Below the pieces are notes generated by a model. That model saw only the letters and a list, made by a program, of their open reading frames with translations. It was not told the DNA's origin and did no database searches. The translations under genes and the position numbers were made by a program. From assembly GCF_001816165.1 (NCBI RefSeq), contig NZ_MDZC01000010.1:91242-155241 (forward strand): a stretch of 64,000 nt of DNA, read 5' to 3'. Numbering within the stretch: position 1 is the first letter of the stretch; each line of letters starts with the position of its first letter. Positions 15,449 to 25,341 of the stretch are shown piece after piece. The DNA is from Hymenobacter glacialis. Lineage in GTDB: Bacteria > Bacteroidota > Bacteroidia > Cytophagales > Hymenobacteraceae.

Positions 15449-17311
15449 GTGAATAACCGATTTGCGTTTCAACCGCGCTACTTCCTTGTCTGGCTGTTGT
15501 TTTTTGGCATTAGTCGGGCCTTTTTTTTAGGATACCACCACGAGGCGGCTTCGCAGCTGGATGCAACCACGCTGCTGGGCACCTTCGGCTACGGCCTGCG
15601 GCTGGATGCTTCGGCGGGGGCGTATGTAAGCCTTGTGCCGTTTGTGCTTTTTGTGGTGTGGAGTCTGTGGCCCCGGTTTCCTTTCCGGCAGGTGGTGGCG
15701 GGCTACACGGCGGCCATGGGCACGTTTCTGGCGGTTCTGATTACGGCCGATTTGGAGCTATACCGCACTTGGGGGTTCCGGCTCGACGATACCCCCCTGC
15801 AGTACCTAAGCTCGCCCAAGGAGATGGTGGCATCGGCCGGCACGGCGCCGGTGGGGTTGCTGCTGGGATTGTTTCTGGGGCTGGTACTATTGGGTTGGGC
15901 CTTATACAAGGTTTTGCTAGGGCGCCCGGCACCGCTGGCCAGAGGCTTTGGCCGCGGCCGGGCGGCACTGGCGGGACTCCTGTACGCGGCCCTGCTGGTG
16001 GTGCCCCTGCGGGGCGGCACCCAGCAGATACCCGTGAACCAAAGCGACGTATACTTCTCCCGCACCGCTTTCGCCAACCACGCGGCCCTGAATGCGCCCT
16101 GGAACCTGATGAGTGCCCTGGTGCTCCGGTCCCGCGCAGAGTCCCCGCAGCCTTTCATGCCCGACAGCACCGCGCGGCGGCTGGTGTCGGGCATCTACCC
16201 GCTGGCGGTGGGAGCCCCGCCCCTGCCCCAGACCAGCCCGGTCGTGCTGATGCAGCCGCGCCCGAACGTGCTGTTCATCATCCTCGAGAGCTTCACGGCC
16301 AAGCTGGTGGGCAGTGTGGGCGGCGAGCGGGGCGTGACCCCCACGCTGGACAGCCTGGCCCGAACGGGCGTGCTTTTTACCGATATATACGCCGCCGGCG
16401 ACCGCAGCCAGAAAGGGCTGGTGGCGCTGCTCTCGGGCTACCCTAACCAGCCCACCACCAGCATCATCAAGTACCCGCGCAAAACGGAGCATTTGCCCCA
16501 TTTGGGCCGGATTATGGGCGCGGCGGGCTACCGCTCTCACTACTACTATGGCGGGGAGCTGGCGTTTGCTAACATGAAAAGCTACGTGCAGACGGCAGGC
16601 TACGAACACATAACCGAGCGCAGTGACTTTGCTATGGCTGAGCAAAACTCCAAGTGGGGCGCGCACGATGGTGTGCTGTTTACCCGCATGCTTAGGGATT
16701 TAAAGCAGCAGCCACAGCCCTTTTTCGTCACCGCTTTCACCCTAAGCAGCCACGAACCCTTCACTGTGCCGATGAAGAATAAATTCCCTGGCACCAGCGA
16801 AGCCAACCTGTTTCGCAACTCGGTTTACTACACGGATAATTCACTCGGCAAATTCCTGCGGGAGGCCAAGAAACAACCCTGGTACGCCAACACGCTTCTT
16901 GTGCTGGTAGCCGACCACGGCCACCAGCAGCCCGGCAACTCTGCCAACCAGGCGGCCGGCAAGTTCCATATTCCGCTGCTGCTGGCCGGCGGCGCCATCC
17001 GCCCCGAGGCGCGCGGGCGAGTGGTGGGCACCATTGGCTCGCAAACAGACGTGGCAGCTACGCTCCTGCACCAGTTGAATTTGCCGGCCGACGACTTTGT
17101 GTGGAGCCGCGACTTGCTGGCTGCCAACCCCGTTCCATTCGCTTATTACTGCTTTAACAACGGCTTCGGTGCGGTTTCATCGGCCGGGCTAATGACTTAC
17201 GACAACGTGAGCCGGCAGGTGTGGGAGCGCGACACACAGGTGACTCAAGCGCAGATTGAGCTGGGCAAAGCCATGCAGCAGCTCACCCTGCAGGACTTCG
17301 AGCGCAAGTAG
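15449..17311 (+). CDS. LTA synthase-like sulfatase, membrane phosphoglycerol transferase family
   Basis: Membrane enzyme of 620 aa in the LtaS/MdoB alkaline-phosphatase superfamily. An N-terminal domain of about five membrane helices (YFLVWLLFFGISRAFFLGY, YVSLVPFVLFVVWSLW, VGLLLGLFLGLVLLGWALY, LLYAALLVVPL) precedes an extracytoplasmic sulfatase fold: NVLFIILESFTAKLVGSVGG (metal site), AAGDRSQKGLVALLSGYP (nucleophile region), TAFTLSSHEPF and LVLVADHGHQQPG. In Gram-negative relatives the product may be a phosphoglycerol- or phosphoethanolamine-modified glycan or lipid; the substrate is not known here. The start is GTG; a TATCTTTG box (15437-15444) is only 4 nt upstream, so the mRNA may be leaderless. 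Confidence 0.88.
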   Translation: MNNRFAFQPRYFLVWLLFFGISRAFFLGYHHEAASQLDATTLLGTFGYGLRLDASAGAYVSLVPFVLFVVWSLWPRFPFRQVVAGYTAAMGTFLAVLITADLELYRTWGFRLDDTPLQYLSSPKEMVASAGTAPVGLLLGLFLGLVLLGWALYKVLLGRPAPLARGFGRGRAALAGLLYAALLVVPLRGGTQQIPVNQSDVYFSRTAFANHAALNAPWNLMSALVLRSRAESPQPFMPDSTARRLVSGIYPLAVGAPPLPQTSPVVLMQPRPNVLFIILESFTAKLVGSVGGERGVTPTLDSLARTGVLFTDIYAAGDRSQKGLVALLSGYPNQPTTSIIKYPRKTEHLPHLGRIMGAAGYRSHYYYGGELAFANMKSYVQTAGYEHITERSDFAMAEQNSKWGAHDGVLFTRMLRDLKQQPQPFFVTAFTLSSHEPFTVPMKNKFPGTSEANLFRNSVYYTDNSLGKFLREAKKQPWYANTLLVLVADHGHQQPGNSANQAAGKFHIPLLLAGGAIRPEARGRVVGTIGSQTDVAATLLHQLNLPADDFVWSRDLLAANPVPFAYYCFNNGFGAVSSAGLMTYDNVSRQVWERDTQVTQAQIELGKAMQQLTLQDFERK

Positions 17312-17384
17312 CACCGGACATTTCCGGTTGGGAGCGGCCCGCTGCATTACCTCTCCCCGCCTTCTTCCTTACCTTTGCGGGACT

Positions 17385-18728
17385 ATGCCCACCCCCCAAT
17401 CCGTTGCCTTTTATACCCTCGGCTGCAAGCTCAACTTTTCCGAAACGTCGGCCATTGGCCGGCAGTTTGAGGAGAAAGGCTTCCAAAAGCTTCCTTTTGA
17501 AGCCGGCGCCGATTTGTACGTTATCAATACCTGTTCTGTGACCGACCACGCCGACCGCAAGTGCCGGAAGGTGGTGCAGCAGGCGCTCAAGCACAATCCC
17601 GAAGCTTTTGTGGCCATTGTGGGCTGCTACGCCCAGCTTAAGCCCCAGGAAATTGCCACCATTCCGGGCGTGAGTGCCGTATTGGGCGCGGCCGAGAAAT
17701 TCCAGCTGGTCGACATCCTGGCCGATTTCAAGAAGCCTGCGGCCGGGCAGCCGGGCCAGGTGCACGCCTCTCCTATTTCCGAGGCCACGGAGTTTCACGC
17801 GGCGCATTCGTTTGGCGACCGCACCCGCACGTTTATGAAGGTGCAGGATGGCTGCGACTACTCCTGCTCATTCTGCACTATTCCGCTGGCCCGGGGCGCC
17901 AGCCGCTCGGGCAGCATAGCGAGCGTGGTAGAACGGGTAGAAAAACTAGCCGAAACCGGCGTAAAGGAAATCGTGCTGACTGGAGTAAACCTGGGCGACT
18001 TCGGCGTGCAGGGTCCCGAGCGCGAGCGGCGCGAGGATTTCACTCAACTGGTACGGGCCCTGGATGCGGTGGCGGGCATTCGTCGGTTCCGCATCAGCAG
18101 CTGCGAACCCAACCTGCTCACCGACGGTATTCTGGAGACGGTAGCGGACTCGGCGCGGTTTATGCCCCATTTCCACATCCCGCTCCAAAGCGGCTCCGAC
18201 AAGATTCTGGGCCTGATGCGGCGGCGCTACAAGCGTGCGCTCTACACCAGCCGCGTAGCCCGCATCAAGGAGCTGATGCCCCACGCCTGCATTGGCGTCG
18301 ACGTGATAGTGGGCTTTCCGGGCGAAACCGACGCGGACTTTCTCGACACCTACAACTTCCTCAACGAGTTGCCCATTAGCTACCTGCACGTATTTCCGTA
18401 TTCGGAGCGGCCCGATACGCTGGCCCCAACCCTGCCCGGCAGGGTGCAGGACCGGGTGCGCCACGAGCGCACCACCCAGCTGCGGAGCTTATCGGAAAAG
18501 AAAAAGCGCTTTTTCTACGAGCAGCACCTGGGCCTGGAAACCGACGTGCTGTTTGAAGACGACGTGACCGATGGCCGCATGGAAGGCTTCACACCTAACT
18601 ACATCCGCGTAAACGCCAAATATGACCCTTTGCTGGTGGGCGAAATGAAAACCCTCCGCCTGACCGGCGTAAATGCCCTGGGCCTGATGGACGCCGAGGA
18701 AATGGGCATTCTGGTCTTAACCGATTAG
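17385..18728 (+). CDS. mtaB: tRNA t6A37 C2-methylthiotransferase MtaB
   Basis: Radical-SAM enzyme converting t6A to ms2t6A at A37 of tRNAs reading ANN codons. The 447 aa have the N-terminal UPF0004 domain with three Cys (TLGCKLNFSE, INTCSVTDHADRKCRK, VGCYAQLKP), the radical SAM motif DGCDYSCSFCTIPLARG, the block LTGVNLGDFG and a C-terminal TRAM-like region. The SxTGVN and TCSVTDHAD patterns separate it from MiaB, which is also in this window (40041). Start ATG 17385 is only 7 nt beyond a TACCTTTG -7 box (17370-17377). It converges on the helix-turn-helix gene with 9 nt between stops. Confidence 0.95.
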   Translation: MPTPQSVAFYTLGCKLNFSETSAIGRQFEEKGFQKLPFEAGADLYVINTCSVTDHADRKCRKVVQQALKHNPEAFVAIVGCYAQLKPQEIATIPGVSAVLGAAEKFQLVDILADFKKPAAGQPGQVHASPISEATEFHAAHSFGDRTRTFMKVQDGCDYSCSFCTIPLARGASRSGSIASVVERVEKLAETGVKEIVLTGVNLGDFGVQGPERERREDFTQLVRALDAVAGIRRFRISSCEPNLLTDGILETVADSARFMPHFHIPLQSGSDKILGLMRRRYKRALYTSRVARIKELMPHACIGVDVIVGFPGETDADFLDTYNFLNELPISYLHVFPYSERPDTLAPTLPGRVQDRVRHERTTQLRSLSEKKKRFFYEQHLGLETDVLFEDDVTDGRMEGFTPNYIRVNAKYDPLLVGEMKTLRLTGVNALGLMDAEEMGILVLTD

Positions 18729-18737
18729 GACGGTGTC

Positions 18738-19559
18738 CTAAACCATGCCCTGACGGGCCATGGCCAGCATTTCGCGCAGCATTTGCTGCTGCTCCTGCAG
18801 GTGCATATTGCGCAACTCCGCGAGGGCCAGTTGATGCTGCAGGTGCTGCGCATGCAAGGCAACAGCAACATAGGTTTCAGGTCCAGTCACTGCTGCCGGC
18901 GCGGGTGGCGCGGCAACGGGCCCTTGCTGAGGGGTAGCAACGGGCGCGGCTGGCGGCACGATTGGGGGCTGGCTACCGCCTATTGGCGGAGCTGTTTCAG
19001 CAGCCATCACCGGCGCAGGCGGCGGCGTGTTATGAGCAGAGGATGTAGATGGCTGCGCCGTGGCTGGTACCGGCTGGGCAGTACTGGAGGGCGTACTTGG
19101 CATTTCGACGGGAGCGGTGGCCGACGTACGGGCCGGCTGGTTGGCGGCGGCGGCCAGGGCCAGCGTCGCGGCAATTTCGGCGGGCTGCAGGCGGGTGCCG
19201 GCCACGCCCGGCACGCTCCGCCGCAACGGGGCCAATTCCACATCAGTCAAATCGATGGGTTCCAGAGGCGGCTCTTGGGATGCAGCCGGCGCTGCTGGTG
19301 CGGCTGGCTTCGCGGTGGGTTCACCGCTCACCAGCATCGGGCCACGCCCCAACAACAGCCAGTCCCTCGACACATTTGGATAAATCTCAAATACCCGGCA
19401 CAGAAGGTCGTAGCCCGGCTTATTGCGGCCATCAATGAGGTGCTGCACCACGCTGGCAGTTTTACCCAGGGAGATGGCAAAGCTGTTTTTGGTGAGGCCA
19501 AACTGCTGAATGAGTTGGGCAAAGCGCTGGTCGATGGGTACGGGAACGGGGGTAGTCAT
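18738..19559 (-). CDS. XRE-like helix-turn-helix protein with Pro/Ala linker and coiled coil
   Basis: Predicted DNA-binding protein of 273 aa. Residues 1-80 form an XRE/bacteriophage-repressor type helix-turn-helix (DQRFAQLIQQFGLTKNSFAI, TASVVQHLIDGRNKPGYDLL, ISRDWLLLGRG-like end) found in many Bacteroidota proteins. About 150 residues of Pro/Ala/Thr-rich low-complexity linker follow, then a Gln/Leu-rich coiled coil (HLQHQLALAELRNMHLQEQQ) likely to mediate multimerisation. A TACATTTG box lies at 19586-19593. It is monocistronic, convergent with mtaB. The target genes are unknown. The frame is open to 19856, but those N-terminal residues have no family similarity I can see. Confidence 0.85.
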   Translation of the reverse strand: MTTPVPVPIDQRFAQLIQQFGLTKNSFAISLGKTASVVQHLIDGRNKPGYDLLCRVFEIYPNVSRDWLLLGRGPMLVSGEPTAKPAAPAAPAASQEPPLEPIDLTDVELAPLRRSVPGVAGTRLQPAEIAATLALAAAANQPARTSATAPVEMPSTPSSTAQPVPATAQPSTSSAHNTPPPAPVMAAETAPPIGGSQPPIVPPAAPVATPQQGPVAAPPAPAAVTGPETYVAVALHAQHLQHQLALAELRNMHLQEQQQMLREMLAMARQGMV

Positions 19560-19609
19560 AGCATTTCCACAAATGAGTAGATACGCAAATGTATACCACC
19601 GCCGGACTA

Positions 19610-20419
19610 TTACCGCTTGGGTGCAGCCGTAACTGGCGGAACCAGCTGCTGGGCCGGCCCTCGCGGTCGCAGCCCGCTCCACGGAAAGGCATAGGTTTCG
19701 TTGGGGGTGAAATTCAAGAGGCCGGGAGGCAACCCCACGCGGTAGTACAAAAGCACAGCGTGCGGCGAAAGCGCAAATTCGGTCAGGCTGGGCTCGGGGG
19801 CACCGGCCGGCCGGGCGTCGCGGGCAAATACGACTTGCCGGGTTTTGGCATTCCACCCAAAACGCTGCTTCAAATCGGCAACAGTAGCGGAATCGCCGTA
19901 TTCGGCGGTGGCCCGGGCTAATTCCTCGGATATTCGGCGGCTGATGGCGCTGCGCAAGCGGCTGCTCAATGTTTTGGGAGCATCGGCTATCACATCGGCC
20001 AGGGCCAGAACCTGGCCGGTGTTCAGGTCGAAGGTGATGTGGTCCGTGCGCTCGTAGTAATAGGTGCCGTGGTATTCGAAGGTGAGCTCCAGCGAAAGCA
20101 GGGCGCCTTGGTTGAGCAGCACGGTGTAGTTCGTGCCGCTAAAGCAGCAGTCCAGGGCAGCGGCCCGCCGAATTTGCTGCGCCGGGGTGCCCATGGTGTC
20201 AATCGGGCTGTCGACATTAGGCGCGATAATGCGCCGCAACAGTTGGCGATTGATAAGCTCGGCCACCGCGCGATTTTCCAGCGCCACTTGCGGCAGTTTA
20301 AACGTGGCTCCTTTGCCTTTCCCGCTCAAGGCCACTACCTGCGCCTGCAGGCCCGGCCCGGGTTGGGCAGCGCCGGGCATGGCTACCAGCAAGAATAAGC
20401 TCAAAACCCCTATTCGCAT
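19610..20419 (-). CDS. Secreted protein, DUF3298/RsiV-like
   Basis: Exported protein of 269 aa. ATG 20419 gives a signal peptide (MRIGVLSLFLLVAMPGAAQ). The central part (VLLNQGALLSLELTFEYHG, TDHITFDLNTGQVLALADVI, LRSAISRRISEELARA, then LTEFALSPHAVLLYY) resembles DUF3298-type domains seen in RsiV-like anti-sigma factors and lysozyme-binding proteins; that family call is tentative. No membrane anchor remains after cleavage. It starts 23 nt after the stop of the ABC permease gene and may be co-transcribed with it. Function unknown. Confidence 0.7.
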   Translation of the reverse strand: MRIGVLSLFLLVAMPGAAQPGPGLQAQVVALSGKGKGATFKLPQVALENRAVAELINRQLLRRIIAPNVDSPIDTMGTPAQQIRRAAALDCCFSGTNYTVLLNQGALLSLELTFEYHGTYYYERTDHITFDLNTGQVLALADVIADAPKTLSSRLRSAISRRISEELARATAEYGDSATVADLKQRFGWNAKTRQVVFARDARPAGAPEPSLTEFALSPHAVLLYYRVGLPPGLLNFTPNETYAFPWSGLRPRGPAQQLVPPVTAAPKR

Positions 20420-20442
20420 CTTCTCTGCAGTTTCCCTGGCTG

Positions 20443-21681
20443 CTACTCGTAGCGGAGCGATTCGATGGGGTCCAGCGCGGCGGCTTTGCTGGCAGGGTAA
20501 TACCCGGACGCCAGCCCCACGCCCACGCAAATGACCAAGCCCGTGGCAATCCAGCCCCACGGCACCAGAAACGAGCCGGAACCCACAAACGTAGCCACCC
20601 CGTTGCCGCCCAGCACGCCCAGCACAATGCCCAGCGTGCCGCCCATCAGGCAGATAACAATGGCTTCGATGAGGAACTGCCGGCGGATCTGAACTGCCGT
20701 AGCGCCCAGGGCCTTGCGAATCCCAATCTCACGGGTGCGCTCCGTCACCGATACCAGCATGATGTTCATGAGGGCAATGCTGGCCCCGAGCAGCGTGATA
20801 AAGGCCATAATGGTGCCCCCCACCTTCACTTTACCGGAAATCGAATTCAGGTCGTTGGCCAGCGATTCGCTGCTCTCCACCACGAAACTGTCTTCCCGCC
20901 CCAGCTTGTCGTGCCGCACAGCGCGCATCACGCCGGTAGCCTGCCCGATGAGAAAGTCGAGGGTGCCCTGCTGGTCGGTGGCCGTTTTAATGTCGTAGGT
21001 GAGGGCGCGCTGCCGGGGCATTTGGTTGCCGGTTTCCAGGGGCAGCAGGGCCAGGCGGTCGGCGCCACCCCCGCCCATGCTGCTGCCGCTCTTCTCCAAC
21101 AGGCCCACTATCAGGAAGCGGCGGCCCAGGGCCGACACGTACTTGCCCACAGGGCTTTGCTTGGGAAACAGCTTGAGGCGAATTTCATCCCCCACTATCA
21201 TCACATTGGCGCCGCTATTCAGCTCGGACTGCGAAAAACTCCGGCCGTTGGCCAGGTTATAGCCCTGAATTTTGAGGTAGTTCTCATCGCCCGCCACCAC
21301 TTGCATGTTGGGGTTGGTTTTGATGCCGTTGGCTTTCATTTCGGCAGCCCCGGCCACAAAGGCCGAAATGCCTACCTGGGCGTCATCGCCCATGGCTTTT
21401 TTGTACTGGGTGGCCTGCAGGTAATTGACCGGCGTGTACTGCTTGGACTGCACGCCCCCGCGCCGGCCCCGGTTGTTGTACCCCTTGGCATGAATCTCGA
21501 AGGAATTGGCGCCGAGGCTGGCGAAAGTTTCCGACAGGGAATTCTTCATGGCATCAATGCCCGTGAGAATGCCCACCAGCGCAAACAGGCCGATGCTCAG
21601 AATGAGCGCCGTGAGGATGGTGCGCAACAAATTGGAGCGGATGGAGCGGAATGCTTCGCGAACGTTTTCGAGGGGGCTCAT
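20443..21681 (-). CDS. MacB-type ABC transporter permease
   Basis: Inner-membrane permease of 412 aa with the MacB/FtsX topology: an N-terminal helix ([20 protein letters not shown]), a long periplasmic domain (about residues 45-270), then three helices ([58 protein letters not shown]). Family motifs are [17 protein letters not shown] and the terminal [17 protein letters not shown]. Members use ATP hydrolysis by a separate or fused ATPase to move substrates across the envelope mechanically; neither the ATPase nor an adaptor is encoded next to it. A CATCTTTG box is at 21750-21757. Substrate unknown. Confidence 0.92.
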   Translation of the reverse strand: MSPLENVREAFRSIRSNLLRTILTALILSIGLFALVGILTGIDAMKNSLSETFASLGANSFEIHAKGYNNRGRRGGVQSKQYTPVNYLQATQYKKAMGDDAQVGISAFVAGAAEMKANGIKTNPNMQVVAGDENYLKIQGYNLANGRSFSQSELNSGANVMIVGDEIRLKLFPKQSPVGKYVSALGRRFLIVGLLEKSGSSMGGGGADRLALLPLETGNQMPRQRALTYDIKTATDQQGTLDFLIGQATGVMRAVRHDKLGREDSFVVESSESLANDLNSISGKVKVGGTIMAFITLLGASIALMNIMLVSVTERTREIGIRKALGATAVQIRRQFLIEAIVICLMGGTLGIVLGVLGGNGVATFVGSGSFLVPWGWIATGLVICVGVGLASGYYPASKAAALDPIESLRYE

Positions 21682-21895
21682 GGGAAAGGGCTTGAACCGG
21701 AGGTAAGTACTGGTGGCCCGGCGGGGGAAAGGCCGTGCAAAAGTTGCAGCAAAGATGCGCATCGCGCAACGCCGGACTGGCGGGGTAACTCCATTTGGGT
21801 TGGCGGCCCGGTCAAAGTTCGACGCGCAGCGCTTAACTTGAACCACCCACGACGCAACCTGGTTGGATGGATGCGTTTCCTTTACCAAAAAAACG

Positions 21896-23161
21896 ATGCT
21901 GCTCAAGCGTATTCTGCTGACTTTGCTGGTGGCCCTGACCGGCCTGGCGGCCCGCGCCAACCACGTGCTGGTGCCCATGGACAACACCCAAAAGGAGTGC
22001 CTCAAGGCTTACGGCGTCACTTTTTGGCTGCTGCAGCGCGAAGTGCCCGTCGACTGGCTGCTGAATTACCGGGGCGGCGCGTTCGCCTTTGAAACCACGG
22101 CCGGGGCAGAAAATGAGCTGGCGGTGCGCGGCGTCTCATTCCAGGTCATCAGCGAGGCGCAGTACACGGCCATCCTCCAGGAAATAGCCGACCCCAACGC
22201 CAACATGGACGTGATGAAGCTGGAGAAGGTGCCCAAAATTGCGGTGTACACGCCCAAAGGCAAGCAGCCCTGGGACGATGCCGTGACCATGGTGCTGGCC
22301 TACGCCGAGATTCCCTACACCCAGCTTTACGACGACGAGGTACTGGCCGGCCAGCTGCCGAAGTACGACTGGCTGCACCTGCACCACGAAGATTTCACGG
22401 GCGAGTACGGCAAGTTCTACGCCACCTACCGCAACTACCCCTGGTACCAGCAGCAGGTGCGCGACGCCGAAGCCGCCGCCAAACGCAACGGCTTTGGCAA
22501 AGTGAGCCAGATGAAAGGCACCGTGGCGGTGAAAATGCAGGAATTCATTGCCGGGGGCGGCTTTTTGTTTGCCATGTGCTCGGCCACCGACAGCTACGAC
22601 ATTGCCCTGGCCGGCCTGGGCATTGACATGGTGGAAAGCATGTACGATGGCGACCCGGCCGACCCCAACGCGCAGTCCAAGCTGAACTTCAACCGCTGCC
22701 TGGCCTTCGAGAATTTCCAGCTGGTGCGCAACCCCTTCGAGTACGAGTACTCCAACATCGACATGCAGCCCAACGAGCGCGGCCTGGGCGAGCAGAACGA
22801 TTATTTCTCGCTCTTCACCTTCTCGGCCAAGTACGACCCAGTGCCCACCATGCTGTGCCAGAACCACGAAAAAACCATCCACGGCTTTATGGGCCAAACC
22901 ACGGCCTTCCGCAAGCGCCTCATCAAGTCGGATGTGATAGTGATGGGCGACACCAAGCAGACCGGCGAGGCGCGCTACCTGCACGGCACCCTGGGCAAAG
23001 GCACCTGGACTTTTTACGGCGGCCACGACCCCGAAGACTATCAGCACCTGGTGGGCGAAGAACCAACTGACCTCGCCCTGCACCCCAACTCGCCGGGCTA
23101 CCGCCTCATATTGAACAACATTCTGTTTCCGGCGGCCAAGAAGAAGAAACAGAAAACCTGA
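21896..23161 (+). CDS. Exported protein of the Bacteroidota 'asparagine synthetase B' family
   Basis: Protein of 421 aa with a signal peptide ([20 protein letters not shown], cleavage near ARANH). It matches a protein widely conserved in Bacteroidota and carried in databases as asparagine synthetase B. It has no N-terminal Cys nucleophile, no PP-loop motif and is exported, so that name is probably wrong. Visible blocks are [76 protein letters not shown] and [15 protein letters not shown], which suggest a ThuA/DUF4159-like Rossmann fold. ATG 21896 is preferred over an upstream in-frame start at 21863. Function unknown. Confidence 0.85.
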   Translation: MLLKRILLTLLVALTGLAARANHVLVPMDNTQKECLKAYGVTFWLLQREVPVDWLLNYRGGAFAFETTAGAENELAVRGVSFQVISEAQYTAILQEIADPNANMDVMKLEKVPKIAVYTPKGKQPWDDAVTMVLAYAEIPYTQLYDDEVLAGQLPKYDWLHLHHEDFTGEYGKFYATYRNYPWYQQQVRDAEAAAKRNGFGKVSQMKGTVAVKMQEFIAGGGFLFAMCSATDSYDIALAGLGIDMVESMYDGDPADPNAQSKLNFNRCLAFENFQLVRNPFEYEYSNIDMQPNERGLGEQNDYFSLFTFSAKYDPVPTMLCQNHEKTIHGFMGQTTAFRKRLIKSDVIVMGDTKQTGEARYLHGTLGKGTWTFYGGHDPEDYQHLVGEEPTDLALHPNSPGYRLILNNILFPAAKKKKQKT

Positions 23162-23291
23162 GCAACCCGAGCGGCAACCGGCTGCCTCTGCTGGTTTCGG
23201 TGCGGGTGCATCATTCTGGCGGCGGTGGCCGTTAATATGGTTGTGTGCTTCTTCGCACACGCCCGCTCAGCCCCCTATTCCACCGCCCCGC

Positions 23292-25142
23292 ATGGAAGAC
23301 CTGCACCCTTCGAACTACTCGCTCTCGTTTAGCCGCCCCGAAGAATCGCCCACCACCGAAAACTCCAACCCGCTGCCCCGGGCGGTGCTTCGCAGGAGCA
23401 GCCACGTATTGCTGGACGGGCAATGGCGGTTTGCGCACGACGACGCCGATGTGGGCTTGCAACAGGACTGGGCGGCCGGACACATCTACGCGCACACGGC
23501 CCAGTGGCCGGGCTCGGTAGAAGAGCATTTGGCGCAGGCCCGCGGCCAGCATGGTGCCGCCGCCTGGCACGACCAGGTGGTGGTGTGGTACGAGCGCGAG
23601 TTTGCCCTGCCGGCAATTGAAGAGCCCCAGCCCTGCTCCATGGTGCAGCTCACGTTTGGGGCCTGCGGCTACGAAACGCGGGTGTGGCTCAACGGCCACC
23701 CGCTCAGCACCATTGAAGGCGAAGAGGTGCACTTTGGCGAGTACACCTCCTTCACCTACGAGCTGGACCCGGAATACCTGCGCCCGGTAAACCGCCTCAC
23801 CGTGCGCATTGCCGACAACATGGACGGCGAAACCCCGCGCGGCAAGCAGGAGTCGCACGTGTACAAGCGCGGCGGCATCTGGTACCAGACCTACACCGGC
23901 GCCGTGCGCAGCGTGTGGCTGGAAGTGGTGGAGCGCAACCGCCTGCGCTCCCGCGTGGGCGTGGTGAGCGTGGTGGAAGACCAGCTGGTGCGCTTCAACG
24001 TGACGCTGCGCATCCACGACCCCGGCGATTACGTGATTCGCCTGCAGGTGTTCGACCCTAAAACGCCCAACCGCACCAGCCCGCTGGCGGCTTCGGACTT
24101 TCCCGTTCGCCTGGAGGCCGGCCAATGGCAGCAGCGCGTGGTGCTGGAAGTGCCCGGCGCCGAGTTGTGGTCGCCGGAAGCGCCCCACCGCTACCGGCTG
24201 GTGGCACAACTTGTGGACAGCGAGGGCTACGCTTCCACCATCGAAACGCTGTTTGGGCTACGCAAAATTGAAGCGCGGGGCCGGCACGTGTACCTCAATA
24301 ATCAGTCGACCTACCTCGACGGCATCCTCTACCAGCCCGGCCAGGCCACTTACAAGGAGATGCAGCTGCACATGCACGCCATGAAGGCGCTGGGCTGCAA
24401 CCTGGTGCGGGTGCACATTGCCGGCATCGACCCGCGCATCTATAACCTGGCCGACGAGCTGGGCCTGCTGCTGTGGGTGGAAGTGCCCAGCCCGCACAGC
24501 TCCACGCCCCGCAGCCGCGAAAACCACCGCGCCGAGCTGCTGCGGCTCGTGACCCTGAGCGAAACCCACCCCTCCATCATCATCTGGAGCCTTTACAACG
24601 AGGACTGGGGCGCCCAGGACATTGCCACCAACCCCGAAACCCGGCAGTACATCGTGGATACCTACCACTTTATGCAGATAACCTACCCGCAGTTTCTGGT
24701 AGTGGACAACGACGGCTGGCACCACGTGTCCCACACCGGCCGGCTCAAGTCGGACCTGCTCACGGCCCACCTCTACACCCCCGACCTGGCGCGGTGGCAG
24801 GAGCTGCTCGACCGGCTGGTGGGCGGCCAGATGGAGGGCACCGCCGCGTTTCCGCTGGTGGTGGGCGACGCCTTTTTCTACCGCCGGCAAGTGCCGCTTA
24901 TTGTGAGCGAATGGGGCGGCTTTGGCTTTCCGGACTACGGCGGGCCGCAGGACGCGGAAGCCCGCACCAGCAGCATCCGCGCCTTCAAGCAGGAGCTGCG
25001 CCGACGCCCGATTGCGGGCGACGTGTACACCCAGGCCACCAACATTGAAGACGAGCGCAACGGCCTGATTGACGCGCACACCGGCGCCTTGAGCGTACCG
25101 ACCGAGCTATTGGCCTCGCGGCAGATGAAATTTCTGGAGTAG
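23292..25142 (+). CDS. Glycoside hydrolase family 2 protein
   Basis: Retaining beta-glycosidase-like enzyme of 616 aa. Order: N-terminal sugar-binding jelly roll (LDGQWRFAHDDAD, QLTFGACGYETRVWLNGHPL), immunoglobulin-like middle, and TIM barrel with acid/base E437 in WSLYNEDWG and nucleophile E540 in IVSEWGGFGFP. No signal peptide is visible from ATG 23292 (an in-frame TTG at 23241 adds 17 Pro-rich residues), so it may be cytoplasmic. GH2 covers beta-galactosidase, glucuronidase and mannosidase; the substrate cannot be set from sequence. No SusC/SusD pair or other polysaccharide-utilisation gene is adjacent. Confidence 0.92.
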   Translation: MEDLHPSNYSLSFSRPEESPTTENSNPLPRAVLRRSSHVLLDGQWRFAHDDADVGLQQDWAAGHIYAHTAQWPGSVEEHLAQARGQHGAAAWHDQVVVWYEREFALPAIEEPQPCSMVQLTFGACGYETRVWLNGHPLSTIEGEEVHFGEYTSFTYELDPEYLRPVNRLTVRIADNMDGETPRGKQESHVYKRGGIWYQTYTGAVRSVWLEVVERNRLRSRVGVVSVVEDQLVRFNVTLRIHDPGDYVIRLQVFDPKTPNRTSPLAASDFPVRLEAGQWQQRVVLEVPGAELWSPEAPHRYRLVAQLVDSEGYASTIETLFGLRKIEARGRHVYLNNQSTYLDGILYQPGQATYKEMQLHMHAMKALGCNLVRVHIAGIDPRIYNLADELGLLLWVEVPSPHSSTPRSRENHRAELLRLVTLSETHPSIIIWSLYNEDWGAQDIATNPETRQYIVDTYHFMQITYPQFLVVDNDGWHHVSHTGRLKSDLLTAHLYTPDLARWQELLDRLVGGQMEGTAAFPLVVGDAFFYRRQVPLIVSEWGGFGFPDYGGPQDAEARTSSIRAFKQELRRRPIAGDVYTQATNIEDERNGLIDAHTGALSVPTELLASRQMKFLE

Positions 25143-25341
25143 CCGCCACCGTGAGAGATTCGTCGGCTCGAGGGCGATGACGTGCGCGCATTTCAGGAGA
25201 AACCCGCGGCAGAAAAGACGGTCAGCCTGGGGATAATAAGGCCGTAGCGCAGTTAAAAAGCAATTTGAACGGTTCCGAACCTGCCCGCCGCTTCCGGGGT
25301 TATCTTTGCAGCGCGCCATTTCCCGGCGCATTGCCTGCCCT

